DNA of 64,000 nucleotides from an uncultured Gammaproteobacteria bacterium (GCA_913048385.1 CAJWVZ010000003.1:62001-126000); one strand, 5' to 3'; numbered from the stretch's first letter, positions 48,167-57,736 are shown. Notes: generated by a model not told the origin, from the letters alone. Program-made: numbers and translations.

Positions 48167-48787
48167 TTAGGTATCTTCTCTCTTACGGTCTCGACTTTGA
48201 CTGATTAAGTCAATTTTCATTCCTTGGTCTTTTTGGTAGTCGATGTCAAACATCCGCACTGGAAAATTTAAAGTTTTTCGATCTTCAAAATAGTGCTTTA
48301 AAGTTGCGCGCACTACGGGGAAAGCGATTTCATCCCAAGGTATTTGTTCTTCGTTGAACAATTGTACGTCCAAAGACTCGATGCCAGGGGAAAAGTTTGG
48401 TAACTTCAACGAAGCTCGAAAAAATAAGTACACTTGGTTTATTCTAGGAAGATTAAAGAGCGTGTACAAGCTGCTGTCATCCGTGTCGACCCTTACGCAA
48501 GCTTCTTCATATGTTTCTCTGATCGCACCTTGGAGAGTTGATTCTCCATTCTCCATAAACCCTGCCGGAAGCGTCCATTTTCCCTTGCGTGGTTCGATGC
48601 CTCTTTGACATAAGAGGACGCTGTTTTCGAATATGGGAAGGGTGCCAACAACATTGTTTGGGTTCTGATAAAAAATAGTGTCGCAGGTATCACAACAAAA
48701 TCTTAACTTATCGTCTCCCTCAGGGATTCGGTGACTAAGCAGAGACGCACAGTGTTGGCAAAATTTCATTTCTATAGGCATCTTCAT
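48167..48787 (-). CDS. NUDIX hydrolase with N-terminal zinc ribbon
   Basis: Residues 10-35 form a zinc ribbon (C10-x2-C13, C32-x2-C35), followed by a Nudix domain with the box GFMENGE...RETYEE at 76-95. The last box residue, normally Gly, is Cys here (EEACV); relatives also vary there. Such proteins cleave nucleoside diphosphate derivatives such as NADH or ADP-ribose. It is convergent with purE. Two near-identical direct repeats lie 49-87 nt before its start. Confidence 0.88.
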   Translation of the reverse strand: MKMPIEMKFCQHCASLLSHRIPEGDDKLRFCCDTCDTIFYQNPNNVVGTLPIFENSVLLCQRGIEPRKGKWTLPAGFMENGESTLQGAIRETYEEACVRVDTDDSSLYTLFNLPRINQVYLFFRASLKLPNFSPGIESLDVQLFNEEQIPWDEIAFPVVRATLKHYFEDRKTLNFPVRMFDIDYQKDQGMKIDLISQSRDRKREDT

Positions 48788-48835
48788 AATGTTGCACTAA
48801 TGTCGCGATCAAGAGCGTGTATTTAATACTTTCAG

Positions 48836-48874
48836 AACATCTTGCGGATTAGTCGTTCAAAACATCCTTGCGGA
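48836..48874. repeat. Direct repeat AACATC(C)TTGCGGA
   Basis: AACATCTTGCGGA (48836-48848) and AACATCCTTGCGGA (48861-48874) differ by one inserted base, 25 nt apart, in the gap before the NUDIX gene. Confidence 0.6.
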
Positions 48875-48998
48875 CCCGCTGACTATTGCGAACGTTTACA
48901 ACCTCACAAGCCATTGTGCTCAAGCTGCAATCATATAGTAACGCTCGAATCGAAGGAATTCATTTTTGGCTAAGTGCCTCTCTTACTTTTCCCGGTTG

Positions 48999-49583
48999 CT
49001 ACGAGAAGTCGGACGTCAGGGAAGATCGAATATTTTCCGGAAGAGGTGAAACCTCGTGTTCGTAGCATTTATGTGAACATTTCACTGTCCATTTAGCACC
49101 CTCTTTTGCAGCGTTAATCATTTCGTCAGTAAATTCGAAGCGCATAAAGTGCACAGCTGATGTTTTATCTTCTGTTGATCTTTCTAAGTCTTCATTGCAA
49201 ATAGGAAAAACCGGATCCATGTTCTCTAATTGGATACTGATTTTGTTTTCGATATCCAATAGTTTGCTCAACTTAATCCGGCGTTCGTATTCGTCAGGGA
49301 ACTCAAGCATCAATGTAACTTTCAAGTTCTTTCCGTCTGGAATAAGGGGATTGTAAGCTAAAAGCTCTTCGAGAAGATCGTCTTTACTAGTTATCTTTTC
49401 TGCTCGTGTTAGTTCTAAAATTTGATACCTCATTAGAGTAAAGTCTTCAAAATGCATCATCAGATTAGGTCCGATTTGGAGCCTACGATCGTTTTTGTGT
49501 TCCATTGCAATTTTTCTAAACGATTTTCGTTGGTGCGAATAGTCCTCGATAGAAAGTAGGTCTTCTAGAGTGAGTTTTCTCAT
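48999..49583 (-). CDS. DUF3501 protein
   Basis: A 194-residue protein of the DUF3501 family: LTLEDLLSIEDY, RKIAMEHKNDRRLQIGPN and MHFEDFTLMRYQILELTR match it. The family is found almost always after an Fe-S oxidoreductase and rubrerythrin, as here (52 nt gap to the Fe-S gene). It has no cofactor motif; a role in assembling or regulating the peroxide module is likely but unproven. Confidence 0.88.
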   Translation of the reverse strand: MRKLTLEDLLSIEDYSHQRKSFRKIAMEHKNDRRLQIGPNLMMHFEDFTLMRYQILELTRAEKITSKDDLLEELLAYNPLIPDGKNLKVTLMLEFPDEYERRIKLSKLLDIENKISIQLENMDPVFPICNEDLERSTEDKTSAVHFMRFEFTDEMINAAKEGAKWTVKCSHKCYEHEVSPLPENIRSSLTSDFS

Positions 49584-49635
49584 TTATTTCTCTCAAGTGG
49601 GTTTCGGTGGTTAGTTAAAAGCCAATGCAAATGCA

Positions 49636-50967
49636 CTAGATTCCGTATGCTTTGCAGAGAAGTTCTAGTGGATGGATTGCTTGTTGTTCGGTATTCAAAT
49701 TATTTTCGATATGCTTTCCTGCTACAGGACAGTCAGAACCGTAATAATCGGGCTCGCTCTCCTTCAGCTTCTTCACAATTGGTCTTGCGATTTTATTTGC
49801 GATTTCAAATGTTTCGGATTTCACTCCGTAAGTCCCGTCATGCCCTGAGCAGCGCTCTATATTTTCCACTGACGTATCCCCGATGAGTTCTAAAATCAAC
49901 TTGGTCTTTGGGCCGATGTTTTGAACTCTCTGATGACACGCAACATGGTAACTAATATTTCCTAGCGAGTTTTTGAAATCTAAGTTTAGTTCACCTTTTT
50001 TGTAAAGCGAGTGAAGGTATTCAAATGGATCAAAGAAAGCCGCTGCTACCTCTTTTACTTTTTCATCTTCGGGAAACATCAACGGAAGTTCTTGTTTGAA
50101 CATTAATACGCAGGATGGCACTGCGGCAACAATCGCATTTCCGGCTTTTACTGTTTCATGTAACGCAGGGATATTAAGATCTTTCAGTTTCTCGACTGAA
50201 TTGAAATCTCCTAATTCTAATTTTGGCATGCCGCAGCAGTGCTCCCTTGCGGGGAGGTCCACCGCTATGCCGTTGTGCTTCATTATCTTTAAAACACTGT
50301 CGGCCACATTAGGTTCGTTGTAATTGCAGTAACACGTAGTGAACAAAGTAACCCTCGGTTTTTGAATATTATGCAAGGCCTTTGGATCAAAAATATGAGT
50401 TTTATTCTTTTTTCTCGACGGGTGTCGAACATAATTAGGGAGAGCTGCATCCTTATGAACTCCGATAGCTTTATCGATAAGATTTCTTGCCAAAGGATTT
50501 TCTTTCGCAGTATTCACAACGGAGTTTACGACTGGGAGTGAGAAGGTTTTACCGATCATATCCGTGCTCGTAATCAGATTGTCTCTAAACTTGTTCTCTC
50601 CTTTTTTAAAATTAATTGCCTTTGTTCTTAGCATCAAGTGTGGAAAATCCACATTCCACTCGTGTGGGGGCACATAGGGACATTTGGTCAAGTAACAAAG
50701 GTCACACAAATAACATTGATCAGCAACTTTCGCGTAGTCCGCTACGTCAACGCCATCGACCTCCATCGTCTCGCTGTTGTCGATCAAATCAAACAAGGTA
50801 GGAAACGCATTACACAGGCTCACGCATCTCCGGCATGTGTGGCAGACATCATAAACTCGTTCGAGTTCTTTGTTAAGATCACCTTCGTCCCAAAACTGCG
50901 GTTCGTTTTGTTTCAGGGGATGCCTTACTGGAGCGCTTAAACCACCCTCTCTAGTCTGATCTGACAT
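49636..50967 (-). CDS. Fe-S oxidoreductase (GlpC/HdrD-like) of rubrerythrin operon
   Basis: A 443-residue protein with two [4Fe-4S] motifs, C42-C45-C48-C52 (CHTCRRCVSLC) and C85-C88-C91-C96 (CYLCDLCYLTKC), then a CCG-type domain pair. The first has CYCNY and HCCGMP; the second reads ERCSGHDGTYG, so the doubled cysteine of the usual CCG is Cys-Ser. It probably transfers electrons to rubrerythrin. DUF3501 follows and rubrerythrin precedes it, separated by a 13-bp hairpin. Confidence 0.87.
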   Translation of the reverse strand: MSDQTREGGLSAPVRHPLKQNEPQFWDEGDLNKELERVYDVCHTCRRCVSLCNAFPTLFDLIDNSETMEVDGVDVADYAKVADQCYLCDLCYLTKCPYVPPHEWNVDFPHLMLRTKAINFKKGENKFRDNLITSTDMIGKTFSLPVVNSVVNTAKENPLARNLIDKAIGVHKDAALPNYVRHPSRKKNKTHIFDPKALHNIQKPRVTLFTTCYCNYNEPNVADSVLKIMKHNGIAVDLPAREHCCGMPKLELGDFNSVEKLKDLNIPALHETVKAGNAIVAAVPSCVLMFKQELPLMFPEDEKVKEVAAAFFDPFEYLHSLYKKGELNLDFKNSLGNISYHVACHQRVQNIGPKTKLILELIGDTSVENIERCSGHDGTYGVKSETFEIANKIARPIVKKLKESEPDYYGSDCPVAGKHIENNLNTEQQAIHPLELLCKAYGI

Positions 50968-50993
50968 TTACAATATTTTCCTCGATACCTTAA

Positions 50994-51028
50994 AATGCGG
51001 TCGCAGTAACAATGTCTGCGACCGCATT
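50994..51028 (-). terminator. 13-bp hairpin between rubrerythrin and Fe-S gene
   Basis: AATGCGGTCGCAG and CTGCGACCGCATT pair perfectly over a 9-nt loop; read on the minus strand it is followed by TTTTA. It would end or attenuate the rubrerythrin transcript, or protect its 3' end. Confidence 0.75.
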
Positions 51029-51069
51029 ATTGCAATTGGTGCATGGAACAATGTGCGGTGACGGCTTGA

Positions 51070-51489
51070 CTAGACCTCGAGTGCGTCGAGTGCTTTTTGG
51101 AAACGGTTTGCATGCGAACGCTCGGCCTTAGCAAGAGTTTCCATCCAATCCGCGATTTCATCGAAACCCTCATCGCGAGCGTCTTTAGCCATCCCCGGGT
51201 ACATATCAGTGTATTCGTGAGTTTCACCGGCCACCGCGGACTTTAAGTTGTCTTCGGTGCCACCTATGGGCATTCCGGTCGCCGGGTCGCCAACTTCCTC
51301 TAAATATTCTAAGTGACCGTGGGCATGACCGGTTTCCCCTTCTGCTGTTGAGCGGAAAAGCGCAGAAACATCATTGTGGCCCTCGACATCTGCTTTCTGT
51401 GCGAAATAAAGATAGCGGCGATTAGCCTGTGATTCACCTGCAAAGGCTGCCTTCAGGTTTTCTTCGGTTTTTGATCCTTTTAACGACAT
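51070..51489 (-). CDS. Rubrerythrin without rubredoxin domain
   Basis: A 139-residue ferritin-like di-iron protein. The ligands E19 (AGES), E52/H55 (EGETGH), E89 (AGETHEY) and E123/H126 (AERSH) are all present. The rubredoxin tail is missing, so electrons must come from another protein, plausibly the Fe-S oxidoreductase downstream. It reduces hydrogen peroxide in the cytoplasm. GAGGAG precedes the ATG. It is divergent from oxyR. Confidence 0.93.
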   Translation of the reverse strand: MSLKGSKTEENLKAAFAGESQANRRYLYFAQKADVEGHNDVSALFRSTAEGETGHAHGHLEYLEEVGDPATGMPIGGTEDNLKSAVAGETHEYTDMYPGMAKDARDEGFDEIADWMETLAKAERSHANRFQKALDALEV

Positions 51490-51611
51490 TTTACACTCCT
51501 CGATGTTAGCCCATTTTTTTAAAAGGGCAGTGGTTTTCTTGTTGTCTTTCTTTTTTGTTTTTACTAACGCAATCTTGCTCCTTTCAGATTTAGTTTTACG
51601 ATGTTATTGAA

Positions 51612-51628
51612 AGATTATAAACAAATCT
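51612..51628. promoter_or_regulatory. Candidate LysR-type operator between rubrerythrin and oxyR
   Basis: AGATT-N7-AATCT is a perfect dyad with ATT-N7-AAT (T-N11-A) spacing, as LysR regulators prefer, and lies between the two divergent starts. Confidence 0.4.
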
Positions 51629-51678
51629 AACAGTATTTATTTAATGCATTGATCGTTTTTTTCGATTACTATTCAACC

Positions 51679-52575
51679 ATGTCTATTACAATCAAGCAAT
51701 TGAAGTATCTGTGCGCAGTTGCAGATTACCAACATTTCACAAAAGCTGCCGATGCCTCGTTTGTTACTCAGTCGACCTTGAGCGCCGCCATAAATGAGTT
51801 GGAACTGCAGTTAGGTGTAAAAGTTTTTGAGAGAAATAAGAGGTCTGTCCTTGTTACGCCCCTGGGTAAAAAAGTCTTAGTTCAAGCCAGAATTATACTG
51901 GGTGAGGTCGAGGATTTATTGAGCCTCGCAGAGGATTTTAAGGATCCCCTCAGCAGTGAGTTACGCCTCGGCGTCATTCCAACTGTCGGGCCATTTCTTT
52001 TGCCACCGATGCTATCCGATTTGCGGTCTCAATTCAGTAAACTTAAGCTTTACCTTAAGGAAGACATGAGTGCGCGTTTATTGACTCAGCTCCAAGATGG
52101 AAGTTTAGATCTTGTTATTTTAGCATTACCTTTTGAATTGCCAAATATGGAGGTTGTAACCCTCATGAGCGATGACTTTTTTGTATGTCTGCCTCCTGAG
52201 CATTGTTTAAAAGAGGCAGAGTCGATATGCCAAGATGAATTAAGGGGAGAAGATTTATTGTTGCTCGAGGAAGGTCATTGCCTGCGCGATCATGCTCTCG
52301 ACGCCTGTAATATTGAGATTTCAGATTCGAATGTTGTATACGAAGGAAATAGTTTGCACACGCTTGTTCAAATGGTTGCTAATAACCTTGGAGTCACTCT
52401 GCTTCCAGCCATGGCAGTCGATGCCAACATTTTAGGGGACACAGGCTTGCAATTGAAACCGTTTACTGGCGGTGGTGTTAATAGAAAAATTGGGATGGCT
52501 TGGCGTCAAACAGATCCTCGAAGAGATGAATACATCGTGTTGGCTAAGTTTATTGCTAATCGACCCACAATATAG
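51679..52575 (+). CDS. oxyR: Hydrogen peroxide-sensing regulator OxyR
   Basis: A LysR-family activator. From ATG 51679 (298 residues; 51649 is also open) the winged helix is at 1-60 (FTKAADASFVTQSTLSAAI), and LLEEGHCLRDHALDAC places the redox pair at C201 and C210, as in E. coli C199/C208. Peroxide forms the disulfide that activates it. It is divergent from rubrerythrin, which is probably a target. Confidence 0.93.
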   Translation: MSITIKQLKYLCAVADYQHFTKAADASFVTQSTLSAAINELELQLGVKVFERNKRSVLVTPLGKKVLVQARIILGEVEDLLSLAEDFKDPLSSELRLGVIPTVGPFLLPPMLSDLRSQFSKLKLYLKEDMSARLLTQLQDGSLDLVILALPFELPNMEVVTLMSDDFFVCLPPEHCLKEAESICQDELRGEDLLLLEEGHCLRDHALDACNIEISDSNVVYEGNSLHTLVQMVANNLGVTLLPAMAVDANILGDTGLQLKPFTGGGVNRKIGMAWRQTDPRRDEYIVLAKFIANRPTI

Positions 52576-52704
52576 TTTCCTGACTTTTTTGAGTTATATA
52601 AAGTATGTATGCGAATATTTTTTTATCTGCTTGCGGGTGTTTAATCTTGCAGATTAAAGTCAGTGATTTGAAATAAAATCGAATTCAGGAATAATCGGGG
52701 AGCC

Positions 52705-53490
52705 ATGACAAATTCTTGCAATCTTGGTAGTGAAATACATGTTTGGTTTTTGTCAACAACAAAGTTCAATCAATGCGATATCCAGAGATTCTACGATACT
52801 GTTCTTAGTTCGCAGGAAAAAAAACGTGCGAATCGCTTATTATTCGAAGAGTCGAAAAAACAATTCGTCGCTTCAAGGTATTTTTTAAGATCAGTTTTGG
52901 GCCGCTACCTTGGATGTAATCCAAGAAGAGTTTCTTTAGGTCTTGGGAAACATAGAAAACCAATTCTTTTGAAACAGCCCAGTCCCGAAAAAATATTTTT
53001 TAATTTGTCCCATTCGGGAAATAGATGCGCTCTAGTAGTCGGCAAGCAGGAAGCGTTAGGGATCGATTTAGAGGCTAGCGAAAAAGCGCGTCGATTTGAT
53101 TCGCTGAGTAAACGTTATTTTTCAGCGAATGAATATGAGAGTATTGTTAAGTTAGAGTCGCGAGAAAAGCGTGAGCGGTTCTATCAGCTTTGGACGCTTA
53201 AAGAGGCTTATGCGAAGGCCTCGGGAAATAGCCTGCCCGTATCGCTTGGTAAAACAAGTTTTTCTTTTGACGGGGAATGTATTAGTTTTGACCGAGAGCG
53301 CAGTCATGGGTTGTATAGTGAGAAGTGTTATTTTTTGATCCTTCATGAGATTGCTGGCTTTAAGGTTTCGATCGTCATAATTTCGAACGATACGAAAATT
53401 TTCTCGGATCTTAGATTAAAGAGTTTTGAGTTTGTTTCTTCCGATAGGTATACGGCTCTGGATCTCAAGTCTAAAAGAATCCTCAATTAA
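52705..53490 (+). CDS. 4'-phosphopantetheinyl transferase, Sfp type
   Basis: The enzyme transfers phosphopantetheine from CoA to carrier proteins. In 261 residues the magnesium ligands D121, E123 (GIDLEA) and E167 (WTLKEAYAKASG) are in place, together with FFNLSHSGN. The length is Sfp-like rather than AcpS-like. No polyketide or peptide synthetase is in the window, so it probably serves the fatty-acid carrier or a distant cluster. GGGGAG precedes the ATG. Confidence 0.88.
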   Translation: MTNSCNLGSEIHVWFLSTTKFNQCDIQRFYDTVLSSQEKKRANRLLFEESKKQFVASRYFLRSVLGRYLGCNPRRVSLGLGKHRKPILLKQPSPEKIFFNLSHSGNRCALVVGKQEALGIDLEASEKARRFDSLSKRYFSANEYESIVKLESREKRERFYQLWTLKEAYAKASGNSLPVSLGKTSFSFDGECISFDRERSHGLYSEKCYFLILHEIAGFKVSIVIISNDTKIFSDLRLKSFEFVSSDRYTALDLKSKRILN

Positions 53491-53503
53491 TGTCGTATGT
53501 CCT

Positions 53504-54766
53504 TTAGCGTTCCCACATTTTCGCAGTGCGAATGACATTATCTTTTGTGTGAATTATTTCAGCTAAGTACTTCCCAAGATTAATTCCTACAGATGAGTCG
53601 GGAATTGTTTCTAAAATCTCAGTTAAAAGTCCATTTAGAGTTTTCGCTCCTTCGGTATCTAAGTCCCAGCCTAATATTCGATTGATGTCTCTAATGCTCG
53701 CCGCGCCATCTATAAGAAACTTTCCATCGTCTTGAGCATGAATTTCTTTGCCGATGCTCGCAAGGTCAGTAGTGAATTCACCAACGATTTCCTCTAATAT
53801 GTCTTCCAGTGTAGCGATGCCTTTCGTCGCCCCGTATTCATCGACGACTATTGCAATCCTCATTTTCTTTTCTTGAAATTTTAATAACTGAGTATGTAGA
53901 GCGGCATTTTCTGGAATGAAATATGGGTCCATAGCCTCCTGCAAAATTGCCGATTTGCTGAGATTTAACACATTTATAAGTTTGCTGGCATTACGCAGAT
54001 GCAAAATCGCTACAACATTATCTAAATTTCCTTTGTAAATAGGAATCCGTGTGTGTTGAGAATTGCTCATAACTTGTAAAATTTGGGCAAGGTCGTCTTC
54101 AATATCAATCCCGACAATTTCATTTCTGGGGACCATGATGTCATTGACGGTTACCGTTTCTAAATCAAGAACGTTTAGGAGCATGCCATGACGTTGACGA
54201 GGTATTCGTTCAGTAGACTCATTAACTACCGTTCGTAGCTCCTCAGGCGAAAGCTGTGTTTCCTCGCGACTTTCTTTGACGTTAATGCCTAGGAGACTCA
54301 AGAGCAAATTAGAAATAGTGTTGACTACATAAACGGCAGGATAGAGGATTGTGAGAAGAACTCTGAGAATGTGGCTCGATGGGTAAGCTACCTTCTCTGG
54401 GTGTAAAGCTGCGATTGTTTTTGGAGTAACCTCGGCAAAAATTAAGACAACCATTGTTAACACTAACGCTGTAAAGAGCGGAGATGGGTTGCCAAAAACT
54501 CTAAGAGCTATGGATGTAGCGATTGATGCAGCAAGAAAATTTACAAAATTGTTACCGATCAGAATTACCCCGATAAGTTTATCCGGTGTTTCAAGAAGTT
54601 TTTTAGCGCGACGAGCCCCGTTATGTCCAGTGCGGCTTAGATGATTGAGCCGATATCTGTTGAGGCTCATCATGCTTGTCTCAGATGAGGAAAAATATGC
54701 TGAGGCAAGAATGAGTATGACAAAGGAGAGAAGCAGTGTGAACAGGGATGTCTCTTCAGAATTCAT
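53504..54766 (-). CDS. CorC/HlyC-family CNNM-CBS membrane protein (YfjD-like)
   Basis: Residues 1-190 form a CNNM domain with four helices (EETSLFTLLLSF, VILIGNNFVNFL, FAEVTPKTIAAL), followed by two CBS domains (about 205-330, with VTVNDIMVPRNEIVGID) and a CorC_HlyC domain to 420. Members affect magnesium or other cation export. In E. coli the orthologue yfjD is next to ypjD and ffh, the same order as here. Confidence 0.9.
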   Translation of the reverse strand: MNSEETSLFTLLLSFVILILASAYFSSSETSMMSLNRYRLNHLSRTGHNGARRAKKLLETPDKLIGVILIGNNFVNFLAASIATSIALRVFGNPSPLFTALVLTMVVLIFAEVTPKTIAALHPEKVAYPSSHILRVLLTILYPAVYVVNTISNLLLSLLGINVKESREETQLSPEELRTVVNESTERIPRQRHGMLLNVLDLETVTVNDIMVPRNEIVGIDIEDDLAQILQVMSNSQHTRIPIYKGNLDNVVAILHLRNASKLINVLNLSKSAILQEAMDPYFIPENAALHTQLLKFQEKKMRIAIVVDEYGATKGIATLEDILEEIVGEFTTDLASIGKEIHAQDDGKFLIDGAASIRDINRILGWDLDTEGAKTLNGLLTEILETIPDSSVGINLGKYLAEIIHTKDNVIRTAKMWER

Positions 54767-54785
54767 TCAAGGTGTTCTCAGATGG

Positions 54786-55586
54786 TTAACTAATGAAGTA
54801 TTCAATGGCAATTTTAGATCCATAGAAACCAAGAAATAATAAAATGAAGCCGGCCAGCGTAAATTTGATCGCTGTATAGCCTCTCCAGCCAAAGTGACTG
54901 CGACCCCAAAGAAGGATTGTAAACACCGTCCACGCAACAATAGAAAAAAAAGTCTTGTGGATCATTCCAGTTAGTGACCAAAGGTTATCAGAGAAAGAAA
55001 ATCCAGCCAAAATACCAAGGCTAAGGAGAATTTGACCAACCCAAAGTATTTCGAATAACAGTGACTCCATATCTTGCAGAGATGGAAATGCCAGTAAAAT
55101 ACCTGCGGTGCGATGATTTCTTAATTGAAAGTTTTGATAGGCAACAATAATTGCCTGAATTGCAGCAATACTGAATATACTGTACGCGAGAATCGACAGA
55201 AGAATATGGCTCGCTGTGCTTGGGTGAATTGCTGAGACTTGATCTTTTTCCGCTGAAAATAATGATGCTAAAATTGATAACGCGGCAAGGGGAAAGACAA
55301 TGACGAGTAGATTCAAAAGTGGTTTTTTTAAACTACTGATCAAAATGATGGAGGATATCGTGGCTGCTATTATTGTACTAATTTCCATTACGGAAAAGAG
55401 AGGGCCATTTCTCTCTACAATTGAGAAAATGATATCTAAAAAATGCGATACTACTGCGATAAAGCCGCCTATGAGGACGTATCTGTTGTATGTTTGATTC
55501 TGCCTTACACTGACGAACTGCAACATTGCTACACTGCAATAAAGCAACGCTGCGACGACTCCTGTTGCGGAGGTGTTAATTTCCAT
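54786..55586 (-). CDS. ypjD: YpjD, CcsA-like membrane protein
   Basis: A 266-residue protein with eight hydrophobic segments, related to the CcsA/CcmC cytochrome-assembly family. The loop SLTGMIHKTFFSIVAWTVF and SHFLDII hold candidate heme histidines, but the full WWD motif is not evident. It is divergent from ffh and cotranscribed with the CorC-like gene (19 nt gap), as in enterobacteria. Its function is unclear. Confidence 0.88.
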   Translation of the reverse strand: MEINTSATGVVAALLYCSVAMLQFVSVRQNQTYNRYVLIGGFIAVVSHFLDIIFSIVERNGPLFSVMEISTIIAATISSIILISSLKKPLLNLLVIVFPLAALSILASLFSAEKDQVSAIHPSTASHILLSILAYSIFSIAAIQAIIVAYQNFQLRNHRTAGILLAFPSLQDMESLLFEILWVGQILLSLGILAGFSFSDNLWSLTGMIHKTFFSIVAWTVFTILLWGRSHFGWRGYTAIKFTLAGFILLFLGFYGSKIAIEYFIS

Positions 55587-55826
55587 ACGGTTTTCTGATT
55601 TGAAAGTGCATAGATGGCTATTTGAGTGCTTTGTTATGAACGTAGACTCTAGTTTCGCACAAGTAAAGATCGGTATGAAGCGCTTTCTTGCAAGTCCACT
55701 AATAAGCGATAAGCTAAGGTTTTTTATGATGAAAAGCTATCTGCGGAATAATGTTTCCTGCTAACATTTGGCGTGAGTATTAATTTTTAATCGAAATAAA
55801 ACCACAAAAGGAAGGACTCAGATTCA

Positions 55827-57203
55827 ATGTTTGACAGTTTATCAGAAAAATTATCGGGCACGTTCCGAAAATTAACCGGAAAGGCAGTTTTAAGTTTAGA
55901 CAATATAGAGGATGCGCTGCGAGAGGTACGAAGGTCATTGATTGAAGCGGATGTTGCGTTGGTTGTTGTTAAAAGTTTTATTGAAAATATTAGATCGCGT
56001 GCAGTTGGCCAAGAAGTTTCTAAAAGCTTAAATCCCAGTCAGGCCTTGATAAAAATAGTTCAGGCCGAGCTTGAGTTGATTATGGGAGAGCGAAATGAAG
56101 AGTTAGATTTAAAAGCCACACCCCCCGCGGTGATTTTAATGGCTGGGCTGCAGGGAGCTGGCAAGACGACATCCGCAGCTAAACTTGCTCGTCATTTAAA
56201 AGTTAAGATGAAAAAATCGGTTATGACCGTCAGTGCCGATATCTATAGGCCAGCAGCGATTCAACAACTTCAAACTCTTTCGGAGAGTGTTGGTGCTCGT
56301 TTCTTTAACAGCAAAAAAACTCAGGCGCCGGCAGACATTGTATCTATGGCCCTTGAAGAGGCGCGTAACACCTCGTCAGATGTGTTAATTGTTGATACAG
56401 CGGGTCGATTGGCGATTGATTCAGAAATGATGGATGAAATAAAAGAGCTCCATTCCGTATTAGATCCGGTGGAAACTCTTTTTGTTGTCGATTCGATGAC
56501 AGGGCAGGACGCTGCGAATTCTGCAAAAGCTTTTAACGACGCATTGTCGTTGACGGGAGTTATCCTTACAAAATCAGACGGGGATGCACGAGGTGGAGCG
56601 GCGTTGTCTGTTCGTCATATCACTCAAAAACCAATTAAGTTCATCGGGACGGGAGAGCATATAGACTCATTAGAACCGTTTTATCCGGAACGAATAGCAT
56701 CGCGGATTTTGGGGATGGGTGATGTTTTAACCCTGATAGAGGAGGCTGAACAAAAGGTCGATAAAAAACAGGCTGAAAAACTCTCTGCTAAGATAAAAAA
56801 GGGAAAGGGGTTTGATCTTGAAGATTTCAGGGAACAGTTAAGACAGATGAAAAACATGGGCGGTGTTGCAAATATTATGGAAAAACTCCCTGGTATGGGC
56901 GCATTACCCCCGAGCGCTGCCGGAAAGGTTGATGATTCTCATTTTCAACGAATGGAGGCAATAATTAATTCCATGACACCACGTGAGCGCATTAACCCTG
57001 ATGTGTTAAATGGGTCACGCAAGCGACGTATTACCTCAGGTTCAGGAACTCAGATACAGGACCTTAATAGGCTCTTAAAACAGCATAAACAAATGCAGAA
57101 AATGATGAAAAAGTTAAAGGGAGGGAATATGGCGAATATTATGCGCGGTCTTGGAGGAGGTCTCCCTAATTTAGGAGGGGGTGGCAAATTTCCGCGATTT
57201 TAG
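55827..57203 (+). CDS. ffh: Signal recognition particle protein Ffh
   Basis: Ffh (458 residues) binds 4.5S RNA and signal peptides. NG domain: P-loop GLQGAGKTTSAAKLA at 107-121, DTAGRLAID, and LTKSDGDARGGAAL. The methionine-rich M domain runs from about 300 to the end (MGGVANIMEKLPGMG, MQKMMKKLKGGNMANIM). GGAAGGA lies upstream. It leads into rpsP-rimM-trmD-rplS. Confidence 0.98.
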   Translation: MFDSLSEKLSGTFRKLTGKAVLSLDNIEDALREVRRSLIEADVALVVVKSFIENIRSRAVGQEVSKSLNPSQALIKIVQAELELIMGERNEELDLKATPPAVILMAGLQGAGKTTSAAKLARHLKVKMKKSVMTVSADIYRPAAIQQLQTLSESVGARFFNSKKTQAPADIVSMALEEARNTSSDVLIVDTAGRLAIDSEMMDEIKELHSVLDPVETLFVVDSMTGQDAANSAKAFNDALSLTGVILTKSDGDARGGAALSVRHITQKPIKFIGTGEHIDSLEPFYPERIASRILGMGDVLTLIEEAEQKVDKKQAEKLSAKIKKGKGFDLEDFREQLRQMKNMGGVANIMEKLPGMGALPPSAAGKVDDSHFQRMEAIINSMTPRERINPDVLNGSRKRRITSGSGTQIQDLNRLLKQHKQMQKMMKKLKGGNMANIMRGLGGGLPNLGGGGKFPRF

Positions 57204-57469
57204 CAACACGTGATAACCTTAGGCCAAATCTCTGGCTATATCTGCCTGTGGGCCAATAAATACGCGGTTCTTCTGAGCTTCCAATCAAGTGCGTTTTAAC
57301 ATAGAATATCGCCTCTGAAAAAAGCACCTCGACATCTGGTTTTTATCACAATTTCATGTTCTCGGTGGAGGTTCGCGCGGAGCAAATGCATCAACTCATG
57401 ACGTAGAAGGTTACTGGGAATTAGTGAGTGCGCTTGAAAGACTAAAATAACGTAAATAAGGATAAAATT

Positions 57470-57730
57470 ATGGTTACGATCCGATTGGCGCGCAGCGGAG
57501 CTAAAAAGCGGCCTTTTTACCATATCACCGTTGCGGACAGCAGAATGTCTCGCGATGGCAGGTTTATCGAGCGGATTGGGTTTTTTAATCCCCGCGCGAC
57601 AGGGGGAGAGGAGAAGATTCGCCTTGATAGGCAAAAGTTAAGTTACTGGGAATCAAAAGGAGCTCAAGTGAGCGCTCGAGTGTCGTCTATAGTGAAGGCG
57701 GCAGCCAGATTACCATCAGCCGAAGGCTAA
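57470..57730 (+). CDS. rpsP: 30S ribosomal protein S16
   Basis: An 86-residue protein starting [19 protein letters not shown], which is S16 throughout ([18 protein letters not shown]). It comes 266 nt after ffh with AAGGA upstream, and heads the block with rimM, trmD and rplS in the conserved order. Confidence 0.98.
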   Translation: MVTIRLARSGAKKRPFYHITVADSRMSRDGRFIERIGFFNPRATGGEEKIRLDRQKLSYWESKGAQVSARVSSIVKAAARLPSAEG

Positions 57731-57736
57731 ACGCTG

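Noticed and set aside
55573-55764. A 63-codon open frame between ypjD and ffh
   Set aside because: It has no ribosome site, overlaps the ypjD start, and no recognisable composition or motif.
57296-57634. A minus-strand open frame across the start of rpsP
   Set aside because: It is antisense to a certain ribosomal protein gene and has no ribosome site.
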